A stretch of 64,000 nucleotides of DNA, from NCBI RefSeq assembly GCF_001612825.1, contig NZ_BDBE01000030.1, positions 62,001 to 126,000 on the forward strand, written 5' to 3'. Under the pieces are notes generated by a model, which was not told the origin of the DNA, ran no database searches, and saw nothing but the letters and a program-made list of their open reading frames with translations. This document shows, one piece after another, positions 33,563-42,536 of the stretch. The first letter of the stretch is position 1. Every line of letters begins with the position of its first letter. The translations under genes and the position numbers were made by a program. The stretch is from Nocardia caishijiensis NBRC 108228. Lineage in GTDB: Bacteria > Actinomycetota > Actinomycetes > Mycobacteriales > Mycobacteriaceae.

Positions 33563-33823
33563 TTATCCGACGCGGGAGGCGGGCCAGTCGTGGGCGGGTG
33601 AGCGCCACGCGGGCCAGTGGTCCTCGGGCTCGGGCCGGGTCACCGACACGTGGTGGAAGCAGCGCTGGCACTTCACGACCATGCGCGGGCCGAGGAAATT
33701 GGCGACGGGGTAACGGGCAAGCTCGGCCGCGCCGCAGGCCGGGCACGTGCCGTCGACGGGCACCCGTTCGACATACACGCGGTCGGTCTCGGGGCGGGGG
33801 AACAGGAGTCGATCGACTGACAT
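33563..33823 (-). CDS. Mini zinc-ribbon protein of Hyu module 1
   Basis: This 86-residue protein has two CxxC pairs (C27/C30 in TCPACG, C52/C55 in KCQRC) spaced like a zinc ribbon. Between the pairs is the shared pattern AAELARYPV. A homologue of 69 residues heads module 2 at 40258, with G-T-C-P-x-C-G-A-A-E-L and V-K-C-Q-x-C conserved. AAGGA precedes the ATG. Acetone and acetophenone carboxylases have small extra subunits beside their HyuA/HyuB-like chains; this may be an analogous third subunit, but I see no direct similarity to those subunits. Confidence 0.8.
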   Translation of the reverse strand: MSVDRLLFPRPETDRVYVERVPVDGTCPACGAAELARYPVANFLGPRMVVKCQRCFHHVSVTRPEPEDHWPAWRSPAHDWPASRVG

Positions 33824-33841
33824 GTCAGTGGTCCTTGTCTT

Positions 33842-35758
33842 TCAGAGGGTCCAGGTGAGGGGAGTGGCGACCGGCACCTGCCAGCGCCCCTCGGCACGCT
33901 CGGCCGCCAGGCGCGCACGTTGTGCGGTGGTCGCGGCTTCGTCGACTTCGCCGTCGGCGAGCACGACTCCGTAACCGGCAGCGGCGAATTCGGGGCTGAC
34001 CAGCCCGGCTCGTACGTCGGCCACGACGCGATCGGCATCGCGTTCGAGCGGGTCACCCCAGCCGCCACCACCGCCGATGACGAATCGCAGGGCGTCACCG
34101 GCTTTCAGGATCAGGCCGGAGAACTTGCCCGTCTGATAGCGCGCGCCCCGGCCGAACTCACCGTGGTTGGGGTCGGGCCTGCCGTCGGCGTCGAACATGC
34201 CGAACAACGGCTCGATCCCGCGCAGATCGAGCGGATCGCCGTGCCGGGCGAGATCGAAATTCTCGATGTACCAACCGAAGGCGGGAGCGCCCGCCCCGCC
34301 GCCGTTGGACCCGGGGGCACCGACACGGATCCGGTCGGCGGTGACGGTGACCATCGTGTCGGACTCGGCGTAGATCGAATACACCGACCCGGCGCCGCCG
34401 CGGTACCGGCCCGCACCGGCGGTGTCGACGACCATCTCGTGCTGGACGACGACCAGCGGGCTCTCGATCTCGAGGTGTTCCTGAACAGAGGTGCGGCAGT
34501 TGCCGATCGGGATCACGCAGAACGAGACGCCGTCTTCCTTCCAGGTACCGCCCCAACCGCCGCCGGCGAGCGCGAACGCACCCCACGGTGTGCCCTCGTG
34601 CCCGGCGCGGGTGTCGATGCCGCCGAGGCTGACGACCACCGCGGTGCCGGTGTCGCAAGCGAAGGCCTCGTCGGTGGCCTGGCTCAGTGCCTGGGTCACC
34701 ACATTGATGCCGCGCGCGCCGATATCGGCGTGGTTGGAGCAGCTCGACGGCGGCAGCACCTGCACGACGCTGCCGGACGGCAGGATGGTTTCGACCGGTC
34801 GCAGGGTGCCGCTGTTGACCGGAGTGGACGGGTCGACCATCAGCTTGACCGCCTCGATGCAGCGGGTGGCCTCACACCAGGCGGTACCGCAGTTGCCCAG
34901 CGGTTGACGCCCCGAGCCGGAGAAGTCGATCTCCATCGAATCCCCGCGGACCTTCACGGTCACGTGCACCGGGATCGCCTCGCCGCTCACACCGTCCTCG
35001 TCGAGGAAGTCCTCGGCCGTGTAGTCCCCGTCGGGGATGCTCGCGATACCGCGGCGCATGCTCGCCTCGGTGGACTCGATCGCATAGCGTCCCGCCGCCC
35101 GGATCTTGTCCAGGCCACTGCGGGCGACGAGCTCCTGCAGCTGGCGTTCGCCGACGACCAGGCACCCGTGCAGCGCGCGCAGATCGCCGAGCACCAGCTG
35201 GGGCACGCGGTTGTTCTCGAGGATGAAGTTGAAGGTCGGTCGCACCGGAACGTCGTTGGCGTACAACAGCGTCGGCGGCAGCTTGAGCTGCTCCTCGAAG
35301 TGGGTCTGGGTGCCGTTGGAGAAGCCGCCGGGGATCGCGCCGCCGAGGTCGACCAGGTGCGAGGTGGAGTGCAGCAGGAATTCCACGCGCCCGTTCACGA
35401 AGACCGGACGCAGCAGGTTCACATCCGACTGGTGGATGGTGCCGCGCCACGGATCGTTGACGAAGATGACGTCACCCGGCTGCATCGTGTCGATGTCCCA
35501 GTCGTCCATCACGAAGTTGGCGATGTGCGGTGCGGTGAAGGCGTGCTGCATGCAGCCCTCCCACAGCGCGACCGTCTCCCAGCCGTCGTCGGTGCGCATG
35601 TGGATGGCGCTGGTGCAGTCGAGGATGTCACGGCAGACCGGCGAGAAGGCGCTGCGCATCAGCGAATCCAGCATTTCGCGGGCGACTTCGACGAGGCCGT
35701 AGCGCAGGATGTCGAGCTCAACGTCGACGGCGGGGCCGGGGGTTTCGATGGTGGTCAT
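33842..35758 (-). CDS. Hydantoinase B/oxoprolinase-family (acetone-carboxylase-beta-like) subunit, module 1
   Basis: This 638-residue HyuB-family protein shows LRYGLVEVAREMLDSLMRSA, the DPWRGTIHQSD metal-site region, HSTSHLVDLGGAIPGGF, SGSGRQPLGNCGTAWCEA and a C-terminal GGGGWGDPLERDADRVVADVR. The family includes ATP-dependent hydantoinases, 5-oxoprolinases, and acetone and acetophenone carboxylases; the chemistry cannot be assigned from sequence alone. It starts nine bases after the HyuA stop with GAGGAG in between and is followed 18 bases later by the zinc-ribbon gene, so the three are one unit. Confidence 0.9.
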   Translation of the reverse strand: MTTIETPGPAVDVELDILRYGLVEVAREMLDSLMRSAFSPVCRDILDCTSAIHMRTDDGWETVALWEGCMQHAFTAPHIANFVMDDWDIDTMQPGDVIFVNDPWRGTIHQSDVNLLRPVFVNGRVEFLLHSTSHLVDLGGAIPGGFSNGTQTHFEEQLKLPPTLLYANDVPVRPTFNFILENNRVPQLVLGDLRALHGCLVVGERQLQELVARSGLDKIRAAGRYAIESTEASMRRGIASIPDGDYTAEDFLDEDGVSGEAIPVHVTVKVRGDSMEIDFSGSGRQPLGNCGTAWCEATRCIEAVKLMVDPSTPVNSGTLRPVETILPSGSVVQVLPPSSCSNHADIGARGINVVTQALSQATDEAFACDTGTAVVVSLGGIDTRAGHEGTPWGAFALAGGGWGGTWKEDGVSFCVIPIGNCRTSVQEHLEIESPLVVVQHEMVVDTAGAGRYRGGAGSVYSIYAESDTMVTVTADRIRVGAPGSNGGGAGAPAFGWYIENFDLARHGDPLDLRGIEPLFGMFDADGRPDPNHGEFGRGARYQTGKFSGLILKAGDALRFVIGGGGGWGDPLERDADRVVADVRAGLVSPEFAAAGYGVVLADGEVDEAATTAQRARLAAERAEGRWQVPVATPLTWTL

Positions 35759-35767
35759 GGTTGCTCC

Positions 35768-37834
35768 TCAGGCCTGCGGCTCGATGATGAGGTTGAGGTC
35801 GTCGTCCACGTGTGCGGCCCGGCCGGGCAGCACGAGGGTGGTCGCGAATTTCTCGGCGATCAGGGCGGGGCCGGGCACCGGGTGGTGCGGCGCGAGACGT
35901 TCGCGGACGTGGATCGGTACCTCGACGGGTTCGGTGGTTCCCGGCACGGTCAGCCGGGTGGTGCGCAGGAAGGACTCGCCCTGCTCGGGGGTGTGGTCGG
36001 CGGAGCCGAGTTCGCGCGGAATCACCGCGGTCACCTCGACGGTCGAGACGACCACGGGGATCTCGGGCGCCGCGAAACCGTAGGACTCCTGGTAGAACTC
36101 GTGGAATCGGGGGATCAGCTCACCGACCCGCTCGGCGGTGACAGCGCCCGCCTCGATCGGCAGCCGGTTGTCCCAGGTCTGGCCGCGGTACATCGCGAAC
36201 ACGGCACGCTCGAAGCGCAGACGCGAGACGTCGATGCCCTGGTCCTGTAGATCTGTGCGGATGCTGTCCTGCAAGGCCGTGAACGCGTCCTCCACCGCGT
36301 CGGCCCTATCGGCCGCGAGCGGGGTCATGATGGATTGCGCGCGGGTGACCATGAGATCGCTGCGCAGCAGACCGAGCGCGGAGAACTGTCCGGGACTACG
36401 CGGCACGATCACCTTGTCCAGCCCGAGAATCTGCCCGACCCGGTCGGCGAGCATCGGCCCCGCCGACCCGGACGGTTGCAGGGCGAACTCGCGGACGTTG
36501 AGGCCGCGGTACACCGAGATGCTGCGCACCTTCGCCGCGATGTCCTGGCAGGCGATTTCGTAAGCGGCGGAAGCGAGTTCGAGCGCCGACATGTTCCACT
36601 GCTTGCCGGTCGTGCGCAGGGCCTCGACGGCACCGTCGACATCGAGCTGGATCGCGCCGTTGGCGAACAGGTCCGGTTGCAGGATGCCGAGCGCGGCACA
36701 CGCGTCGGTGAGCGTGGGTTCCACGCCGCCGCGCTGGTAGCAGACCGGGCCGGGGTTCGATCCGGCCGAGGCCGGGCCGACGGCGACAGCGCCGAGGGCA
36801 CTGGGCCGGATCAGGCTGCCCGCGCCGGAACCGATGCTCTCGACGTCGACCAGCGGCATGGTCAGGGTCAAGCCGGTCTCGAGGGTCCAGGTGTCGGTGA
36901 GCGGGGTCTTGCCGCCGCGGATCGCGGCCACATCGGTGCTGGTGCCGCCGACATCGATGGTGAGCAGGTTCGGCGCGCCGCTCTCGTTGGCGAGCTTGAC
37001 ACTGCCGCTCACCCCGCCGACTGGCCCGGAGACGAGCTGGAACACCGGTGCGCGGCCCGCGTCGGCGAAGGTCGCCACACCGCCGTTCATCATCATGATC
37101 CACAAGGTGCCCTGGTAGTCCTGCTCGGACAGCCGGGCCATCAAGCGCTCGAGATAGCCGACGACAGCGGGGCCCACGTAGGCGTCGAGCGCCACCGTGG
37201 TGGTGCGTTCGTGCTCACGCGTCACCGGGTACAGCGCCGAAGTCTGGATATAGGCGTCGGGCAGTTCCTCGGCGACGATCTCGGCGGTGCGCTGCTCGTG
37301 AGCGGTGTTGATGTAGGAGTTCATCAGGCACACCGCCACCGAGCGGGCGCCCTGTGCGCCGAGTTCACGCGCGGCGCGGCGTACGGCGTCCTCGTCGATC
37401 GCGAGCAGTTCGGTGCCGTCGTAGCGCAGACGACCGGGGACGCCGAAGCGGGATTCGCGGCGCACGATCGGGCGTTCCTGGTGCGGGCGCAACCAGGTCG
37501 GATCGTAGAAACGATCACCGAATTCACGGTGCATGCGCCCGATGTCGAGCAGATCGCGGTGGCCACCGGTGGCGATCAGGCCGGTGGGCGCGCCCGTGCG
37601 GCTCAACAACGCGTTGATGCCGACGGTGTGCCCGTGCACGATCTCGGCGACCTCGGGCACGGCGACCTCGATCGCCGCCAGCGCCGCGAGGACGCCGACC
37701 TCCTGTTCGGGGGTGGACAGCACCTTGCCGTCGCGGACCTCACCGGTGGCTCGGTTCAACCCGATGATGTCGGTGAACGTGCCACCGACGTCGATGCCGA
37801 CGATCCAGTCGGCTTCCCGTTCGCTCTGTGTCAT
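35768..37834 (-). CDS. Hydantoinase A/oxoprolinase-family (acetone-carboxylase-alpha-like) subunit, module 1
   Basis: This 688-residue HyuA-family protein has the N-terminal nucleotide motif VGIDVGGTFTDIIGLN, then GHTVGINALLSRTGAPTGLI, LTIDVGGTSTDVAAIRGGKT (second phosphate-binding motif) and GSGAGSLIRPSALGAVAVGP. These are the actin-like ATPase motifs of the acetone-carboxylase/hydantoinase superfamily, which activates carbonyl substrates with ATP. CGGAGG precedes the ATG. The GAF-LuxR regulator lies 131 bp upstream on the same strand. Substrate possibilities are a ketone, an imide or a lactam. Confidence 0.9.
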   Translation of the reverse strand: MTQSEREADWIVGIDVGGTFTDIIGLNRATGEVRDGKVLSTPEQEVGVLAALAAIEVAVPEVAEIVHGHTVGINALLSRTGAPTGLIATGGHRDLLDIGRMHREFGDRFYDPTWLRPHQERPIVRRESRFGVPGRLRYDGTELLAIDEDAVRRAARELGAQGARSVAVCLMNSYINTAHEQRTAEIVAEELPDAYIQTSALYPVTREHERTTTVALDAYVGPAVVGYLERLMARLSEQDYQGTLWIMMMNGGVATFADAGRAPVFQLVSGPVGGVSGSVKLANESGAPNLLTIDVGGTSTDVAAIRGGKTPLTDTWTLETGLTLTMPLVDVESIGSGAGSLIRPSALGAVAVGPASAGSNPGPVCYQRGGVEPTLTDACAALGILQPDLFANGAIQLDVDGAVEALRTTGKQWNMSALELASAAYEIACQDIAAKVRSISVYRGLNVREFALQPSGSAGPMLADRVGQILGLDKVIVPRSPGQFSALGLLRSDLMVTRAQSIMTPLAADRADAVEDAFTALQDSIRTDLQDQGIDVSRLRFERAVFAMYRGQTWDNRLPIEAGAVTAERVGELIPRFHEFYQESYGFAAPEIPVVVSTVEVTAVIPRELGSADHTPEQGESFLRTTRLTVPGTTEPVEVPIHVRERLAPHHPVPGPALIAEKFATTLVLPGRAAHVDDDLNLIIEPQA

Positions 37835-37965
37835 ACCGCGCCTCCGTGCCGTGTGCGGCGGCTGTGCTGCCGCTCTATGTCACACGTCACTTTTCCGCCC
37901 GGCGGGCACGGCGACATCTGGCGCGGGTAGGAGTTTCGTACGACCTTCGGCCGGTTCGCGACACA

Positions 37966-39060
37966 TCAGGCGCGCAGCGACCCGGACGGGGCCGAGTTCC
38001 GCAACCAGATCGACACCGCTTCCGCCCGATTGGCGGCGCCGAGCTTGCGCAGTACCCGGGTGATGTGGGTCTTGACCGTGCCCTCGGAGATCGTCAGTTT
38101 GCGGGCGATGCGGGCATTGGAGTCACCCTCGGCGAGCAAGCGGACGATCTGGACCTCCCGTCGGGTGAGAACCTCGTCGTCGGCACGGCTCACCGCGATC
38201 GATCGGGTGACGGTGTGCCCTGGCGTGGACCACCGCCCCAACCCCTCGAACTGGGCGCGGATCGCCGCCATGCCCTCCAGCATCGACACGCGCGCCAGCT
38301 GCTGGCTCACCCCCTGGGCGAAGGTGGACAGCAACAGCTGGTCGACGTCATCGAGCACACGCTGCTGGTGATAGCAGTCCCCGTGCACGAGGCCGACCAC
38401 CTCGCCGTCGACCAGCAACGGCGCGATCCCGTACGAGGAGGACTTGGTGATCGCCGCCAGCGGCCGGTTGACTCGCGGATTGTCTTGCACCTGGTGCACG
38501 AGTACAGCGCGTGCATCGACGACCGTGTCGTTCTCGACCAGCCCGTGGTCGAGGATCGGCGGATTCTCCCGTCCGACCGCGACGATGTCGGCCGCCCACT
38601 GCGGATCACGGACGACGTGCATCGTGTGCAACCGCCACGCGCCGTCCACCGTGGAGACCAACGCGCGGTCGAACCCCAGCCCGCAGGCCGCCTCCGGGAT
38701 CCGGGTGAGCAGCGAATCCACGTTGGTCACCGCGCTCAGTTCCGACAGTGCGGCGTGCACCTTGCTCAGCCGCTGGGTCCGATTCGCAAGCCGAAGCCGC
38801 GCCTGCAGCGATTCCGCCGCCCTGATCCGGTCGAGCAGACCGATCAGTTCGGCCAGCCGTGTGGGCGAGGAGCCCGCGCCGTCGGTGGCGCGCAATGCGT
38901 GGGTGGTGACCAGGTCCCAGAGCGCGCCGAGACTCTCTCCACCGGGGTCGCGCTGGTGCTCTACCGGATCCCGATCGAGCACGGCATCGGCGTGCTCGGC
39001 GATCTCGGCGATGGTGGCGTTCAGCTCGGCGACACTGCACTGATTCGACGCGCGGCCCAT
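37966..39060 (-). CDS. GAF-domain LuxR-family regulator of Hyu module 1
   Basis: This 364-residue protein starts at an ATG with AGGAG upstream; the longer frame adds a low-complexity N-terminus. The GAF-like region (about 125-260) includes GFDRALVSTVDGAWRLHTMH and LLVDGEVVGLVHGDCYHQQR, and the C-terminal HTH (about 300-355) has LTRREVQIVRLLAEG and GTVKTHITRVLRKLGAANR. It is paralogous to the regulator at 1425-2477 throughout. It is the first gene on the minus strand, directly before the Hyu operon, and likely activates it on sensing a small ligand. Confidence 0.88.
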   Translation of the reverse strand: MGRASNQCSVAELNATIAEIAEHADAVLDRDPVEHQRDPGGESLGALWDLVTTHALRATDGAGSSPTRLAELIGLLDRIRAAESLQARLRLANRTQRLSKVHAALSELSAVTNVDSLLTRIPEAACGLGFDRALVSTVDGAWRLHTMHVVRDPQWAADIVAVGRENPPILDHGLVENDTVVDARAVLVHQVQDNPRVNRPLAAITKSSSYGIAPLLVDGEVVGLVHGDCYHQQRVLDDVDQLLLSTFAQGVSQQLARVSMLEGMAAIRAQFEGLGRWSTPGHTVTRSIAVSRADDEVLTRREVQIVRLLAEGDSNARIARKLTISEGTVKTHITRVLRKLGAANRAEAVSIWLRNSAPSGSLRA

Positions 39061-39086
39061 GTTCGGCTCCTGTACTCCGCCCGCAC

Positions 39087-40067
39087 TCAATCGCGGCCGG
39101 TCCGGCTCGCGGTTTCCGACGGCAGCTCGCCGAACCGTTCGCGGTACTGCTGGGCGAAGCGGCCCAGATGGAAGAAGCCCCACCGCATCGCCGCGTCGCT
39201 CACCGAAGCGGCTCGGCCGGAGGACAATTCGTCGCGCACCCGGTCCAGCCGCACCGAGCGGACGTAGGCGCTCGGCGACATGCCGACCGCGTCGCGGAAC
39301 GCCAATTGCAATGCCCGGGCGGTGACCCCGGCGCGGGCGGCGAGCTCGGCGGTCGAGATGTCGGCGTCGGGGTGCGCGTGGATGTAGGCCACGGCCTCGC
39401 GTACCCGCGTGTGGCCGATGCTCGGCGCGGAACCGGTGAGGATCGGGGTCAGCTGACTCGGTGCGGTGAGCAGAATCTGCGTCATCAGCGTCGACTCGAG
39501 TTCACGGCAGGCCAACGGCATCGTCGACACCCCGCCTTCGCGGGCCAATTCGGCGTAGACGAACCGGGTCGAGGCCAACAGGGCGCGGCCCGCGGGGGTG
39601 TCGATGGGGAAGGTGAGGTCGAACAGGACCGGCTCGGTGTCCCGGCGACCGAGCAGCCGAGCCGCGTGGCGTTCGAACGGCACGCGGCGCAGATTGATGT
39701 GATAGTGCTCGGCGTCGGCGCTCCAGCGAATGGACACCGGGGCGTCGTGCACGAAGGCCACGCCGGCCTCGCCCGCGCCGAACGATCGGCGGGTGCCGTG
39801 TTGGGCCACGGTGCTCTGCCCGGCCACGGACAGATTCAGGTGATAGCACGTCTGCATCGGGGGTCCGTCGATGCGGGCATCGGTGCCGTAGGCCATCCGG
39901 CCGACCGTCAGGCTCTCGGACCGGACCGTTTCCAGGGCGAAGTCGATCCCGTGCCGCTCGTCGAGAACGAGTTCGTGGTGGGCGAAGGCGGCGGCCACGT
40001 GATCGTGCGCGGCGGCCGGATCCTCCGTGCGAAAGGCGCTCACGCACGCCGCGGGTGCTGACGACAA
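39087..40067 (-). CDS. AraC-family transcriptional regulator
   Basis: This 326-residue protein has an N-terminal AraC-binding-like half (about 20-190, with HYHINLRRVPFERHAARLLG) and a C-terminal AraC/XylS double HTH (about 220-320, with ISTAELAARAGVTARALQLA and MSPSAYVRSVRLDRVRDEL). The TTG at 40067 is supported by AAGGAGG eight bases upstream. It is divergent from the plus-strand Hyu module and lies between the two modules, so it probably regulates module 2 and possibly both. The shared intergenic region has an AT-rich palindrome. Confidence 0.9.
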   Translation of the reverse strand: MSSAPAACVSAFRTEDPAAAHDHVAAAFAHHELVLDERHGIDFALETVRSESLTVGRMAYGTDARIDGPPMQTCYHLNLSVAGQSTVAQHGTRRSFGAGEAGVAFVHDAPVSIRWSADAEHYHINLRRVPFERHAARLLGRRDTEPVLFDLTFPIDTPAGRALLASTRFVYAELAREGGVSTMPLACRELESTLMTQILLTAPSQLTPILTGSAPSIGHTRVREAVAYIHAHPDADISTAELAARAGVTARALQLAFRDAVGMSPSAYVRSVRLDRVRDELSSGRAASVSDAAMRWGFFHLGRFAQQYRERFGELPSETASRTGRD

Positions 40068-40101
40068 CGGCAGACCCTCCTTTCAGGCGTGAGGGGTATC
40101 A

Positions 40102-40124
40102 CATAATCAATATAATATACTTTC
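40102..40124. promoter_or_regulatory. AT-rich site in the AraC/Hyu module 2 divergent region
   Basis: Two overlapping partial copies lie here: a CATAAT half at 40102 and TATAATATACTTTC at 40111-40124 (10 of 14 matches). The 190-bp gap serves both directions, with the site 44 bp from the AraC start and 134 bp from the zinc-ribbon start. Confidence 0.45.
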
Positions 40125-40257
40125 TGCAATTCCAGTCATGCTTCGCTCGACGGACAGCGCACCTTCGCCGAGCGGATTGTGACCCAGGTCTCCCGATCCT
40201 ACCGTCGTCCTCACGGCATCCCGGCCGCACATTCACCGCCGTAGGAGGACCCCAGCC

Positions 40258-40467
40258 ATGGCTGACGCACCCACACCACTCGAGGTGGATCGCGAACCCC
40301 GCGACGGCACCTGCCCACGATGTGGCGCCGCCGAACTTCGCGCGTACCCCGTCGTCGCCGAACAGGGCTGGGTGCAGGTGGTCAAGTGCCAGCACTGCCT
40401 GCACTCCGTGTCACGGGAGCCCTGGCACCGCCTCGGCCCCATCCAGCTGCTCGCAGACCTCGTCTGA
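40258..40467 (+). CDS. Mini zinc-ribbon protein of Hyu module 2
   Basis: This 69-residue protein has cysteine pairs C19/C22 (TCPRCG) and C44/C47 (KCQHC) and the same intervening pattern AAELRAYPV as its module 1 homologue. GGAGGA precedes the ATG. It is first in the plus-strand operon, 25 bp before the HyuA-like gene, whereas in module 1 the ribbon follows HyuB. Conservation of such a small protein in both modules argues it is a needed partner, for example a metal-binding subunit or assembly factor. Confidence 0.8.
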   Translation: MADAPTPLEVDREPRDGTCPRCGAAELRAYPVVAEQGWVQVVKCQHCLHSVSREPWHRLGPIQLLADLV

Positions 40468-40492
40468 GCACCGAATCACCCCAGGAGACACC

Positions 40493-42535
40493 ATGATCGC
40501 AGTCGATGTGGGCGGCACGTTCACCGACGTCGTCGCCTGGCGCGACGGGCGGATTCACACCGCCAAGATTTCCACCGACTACGCCGAGGTCGCCGGGCCC
40601 GTTCTGCGCGGCGCGGAGGTGCTCGGCGTCGCCGACGCCGCGGTGTTCAACCACGCCAGCACGCACGGGCTCAATGCCGTGATCACCCGCCGGCTGCCCA
40701 AGATCGGCTTCCTGACCACCGAGGGCCACCGCGACATCCTCGACATGGGCCGGGTCTGGCGCCCGGCCGAAGCCATCCTCGACCCGCACTGGCGGCGCAG
40801 TTTCGGCGACGCCTCGCGGCCACTGGTGCAGCGCTACCTGCGGCGCGGCATCCACGAGCGCATCACCGCCGACGGCGGCGTGCTGTTCGCCCTCGACGAG
40901 GACCAGGCCAGGACCGAACTCGAGGTGCTGCGCCGCTGCGACGTCGCGGGCGTCGCGATCTGCCTGATCAACGCCTACGTCGATCCGGTGCACGAACTGC
41001 GGCTGCGTGAGCTGGTGCGTGAGGTGCTCGGCGACGTGCCGTGCTCGATCTCGAGCGAGGTGTCGCCGCTGGCCAAGGAATACGCCCGCGCCTCCACCAC
41101 CGTCATCGACACGCTGATGAAGATCATCTACTCCGACTACACCGCGGGCCTGGAGAAGGGCCTGAGCGAGCTCGGATTCGCGGGCCAGCTCAACTTCGCC
41201 GACTGCGCGGCGACCCTCGTGCCCTCGGCGCAGGCGATGGAGCAGCCGTTCCGCATCGTCTTCTCCGGCCCTGCCGCCGGAACCGTCGCGTGCGCGCACT
41301 TCGGCGCCCTCATCGCGGAGAACGACCTGCTGTGCGCCGACGTGGGCGGCACCTCGTGCGACATCAGCGTGGTCAGCGGCGGCGAACCGTTCGTCGACAC
41401 CACCTTCGAACTCGAACACGACCTCGTGGTCAATGCGCTGGCCAACCACATCTCCAGTATCGGCGCGGGCGGCGGCAGCATCGTGTCGATCGGCTCCGCG
41501 GGCGAGATCCAGGTCGGCCCCGACAGCGCGCGGGCACAGCCCGGACCGGCTTGTTACGGCCGTGGCGGCACCCAGCCGACCACGACCGACACCTGCCTGC
41601 TGATCGGGATCCTCGACGCGGACGACTTCGCGGGCGGCGAACTGCAGCTCGACGCCGAGGCGTCGCGACGGGCGTTCGAGTCACTCGACACCGAGCTGGA
41701 CCTGGCGCACCGGGTTCGCTACGCCTACGAGATGGCGGTCGACAACATGGCCGAGGGCGTGTTCAACGTCGCCATCAAGAACGGTGTCGATCCCCGCGAC
41801 TACAGCCTGGTTGCCTTCGGCGCCGCGGGCCCGATGCTGTTGCCCGCGGTGCTCGACACCGTGCAGTGCAAGCAGGTGATCGTGCCGCCGAATCCCGGCC
41901 TGTTCTCCGCGGTCGGGTTGCTCTCCACCGACCAGGTTTTCACGGTCGACCGCAGCGCCTACCTCATGCTCACCGGCGGCGCCGCTCCCGCGATCGACAC
42001 GTTGTTCACCGAGATGGAGGATCAGCTGCGGGCGCGCACCGGTGGCGGCTCGGTGCGAATCCTGCGCAGCATGGACGCGCACCTGGCCGGACAGAGCTGG
42101 GAGACCCCGTTCGTGCCCGTGCCGAGCGGCACCATCGACGAGGCCGCCGTCGCCACCATGGTGTCGGCTTTCCACGACACCTACGAGGCCCGCTCGGGCA
42201 ACCGCTTCGAGATCATGCCCGTCGAAGGCGTGACCTTCCGGGTGCGCGCGATCCTCGACACCCCCAAGGTCGAATACGCCGAGCTCCCGGCCCGTTCCGC
42301 GGGCGACGGCCCACTCACCCCTCGCCGCACCGTCACGCTGCGGTACCTGGGCGACCTCGACTCGGACGGTATCGGCGCCCAGCAGGCCCACGTCTACGAC
42401 CGCACGAGCCTGCGCGCGGGCGATGTGCTCGACGGCCCCGCCGTGGTCGAGGAAGAACTGTCAACCACTCATATCGGCGCCGGCCAGCAGGCCACCGTCG
42501 GCGTGTACGGCGAAATCGTGATCCGGAGGAAGTGA
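40493..42535 (+). CDS. Hydantoinase A/oxoprolinase-family (acetone-carboxylase-alpha-like) subunit, module 2
   Basis: This 680-residue protein starts at an ATG with AGGAG seven bases upstream; the long frame from 40055 overlaps the zinc-ribbon gene and is wrong. Motifs are IAVDVGGTFTDVVAWRDG, ASTHGLNAVITRRLPKIGFL, CADVGGTSCDISVVSGGEP, ISSIGAGGGSIVSIGSAGEI and QPGPACYGRGGTQPTTTDT. It is clearly homologous to but divergent from the module 1 subunit, so the two modules probably act on different substrates or steps. One base separates its stop from the HyuB-like start. Confidence 0.92.
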   Translation: MIAVDVGGTFTDVVAWRDGRIHTAKISTDYAEVAGPVLRGAEVLGVADAAVFNHASTHGLNAVITRRLPKIGFLTTEGHRDILDMGRVWRPAEAILDPHWRRSFGDASRPLVQRYLRRGIHERITADGGVLFALDEDQARTELEVLRRCDVAGVAICLINAYVDPVHELRLRELVREVLGDVPCSISSEVSPLAKEYARASTTVIDTLMKIIYSDYTAGLEKGLSELGFAGQLNFADCAATLVPSAQAMEQPFRIVFSGPAAGTVACAHFGALIAENDLLCADVGGTSCDISVVSGGEPFVDTTFELEHDLVVNALANHISSIGAGGGSIVSIGSAGEIQVGPDSARAQPGPACYGRGGTQPTTTDTCLLIGILDADDFAGGELQLDAEASRRAFESLDTELDLAHRVRYAYEMAVDNMAEGVFNVAIKNGVDPRDYSLVAFGAAGPMLLPAVLDTVQCKQVIVPPNPGLFSAVGLLSTDQVFTVDRSAYLMLTGGAAPAIDTLFTEMEDQLRARTGGGSVRILRSMDAHLAGQSWETPFVPVPSGTIDEAAVATMVSAFHDTYEARSGNRFEIMPVEGVTFRVRAILDTPKVEYAELPARSAGDGPLTPRRTVTLRYLGDLDSDGIGAQQAHVYDRTSLRAGDVLDGPAVVEEELSTTHIGAGQQATVGVYGEIVIRRK

Positions 42536-42536
42536 C

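Noticed and set aside
33920..36250. 776-codon plus-strand open frame
   Set aside because: It lies antisense to the HyuB and HyuA genes of module 1, has low-complexity Gly/Val/Asp/His-rich composition and no domain; it is a GC-rich shadow.
36335..37930. 531-codon plus-strand frame
   Set aside because: Antisense to the HyuA-like gene with no motif or start signal.
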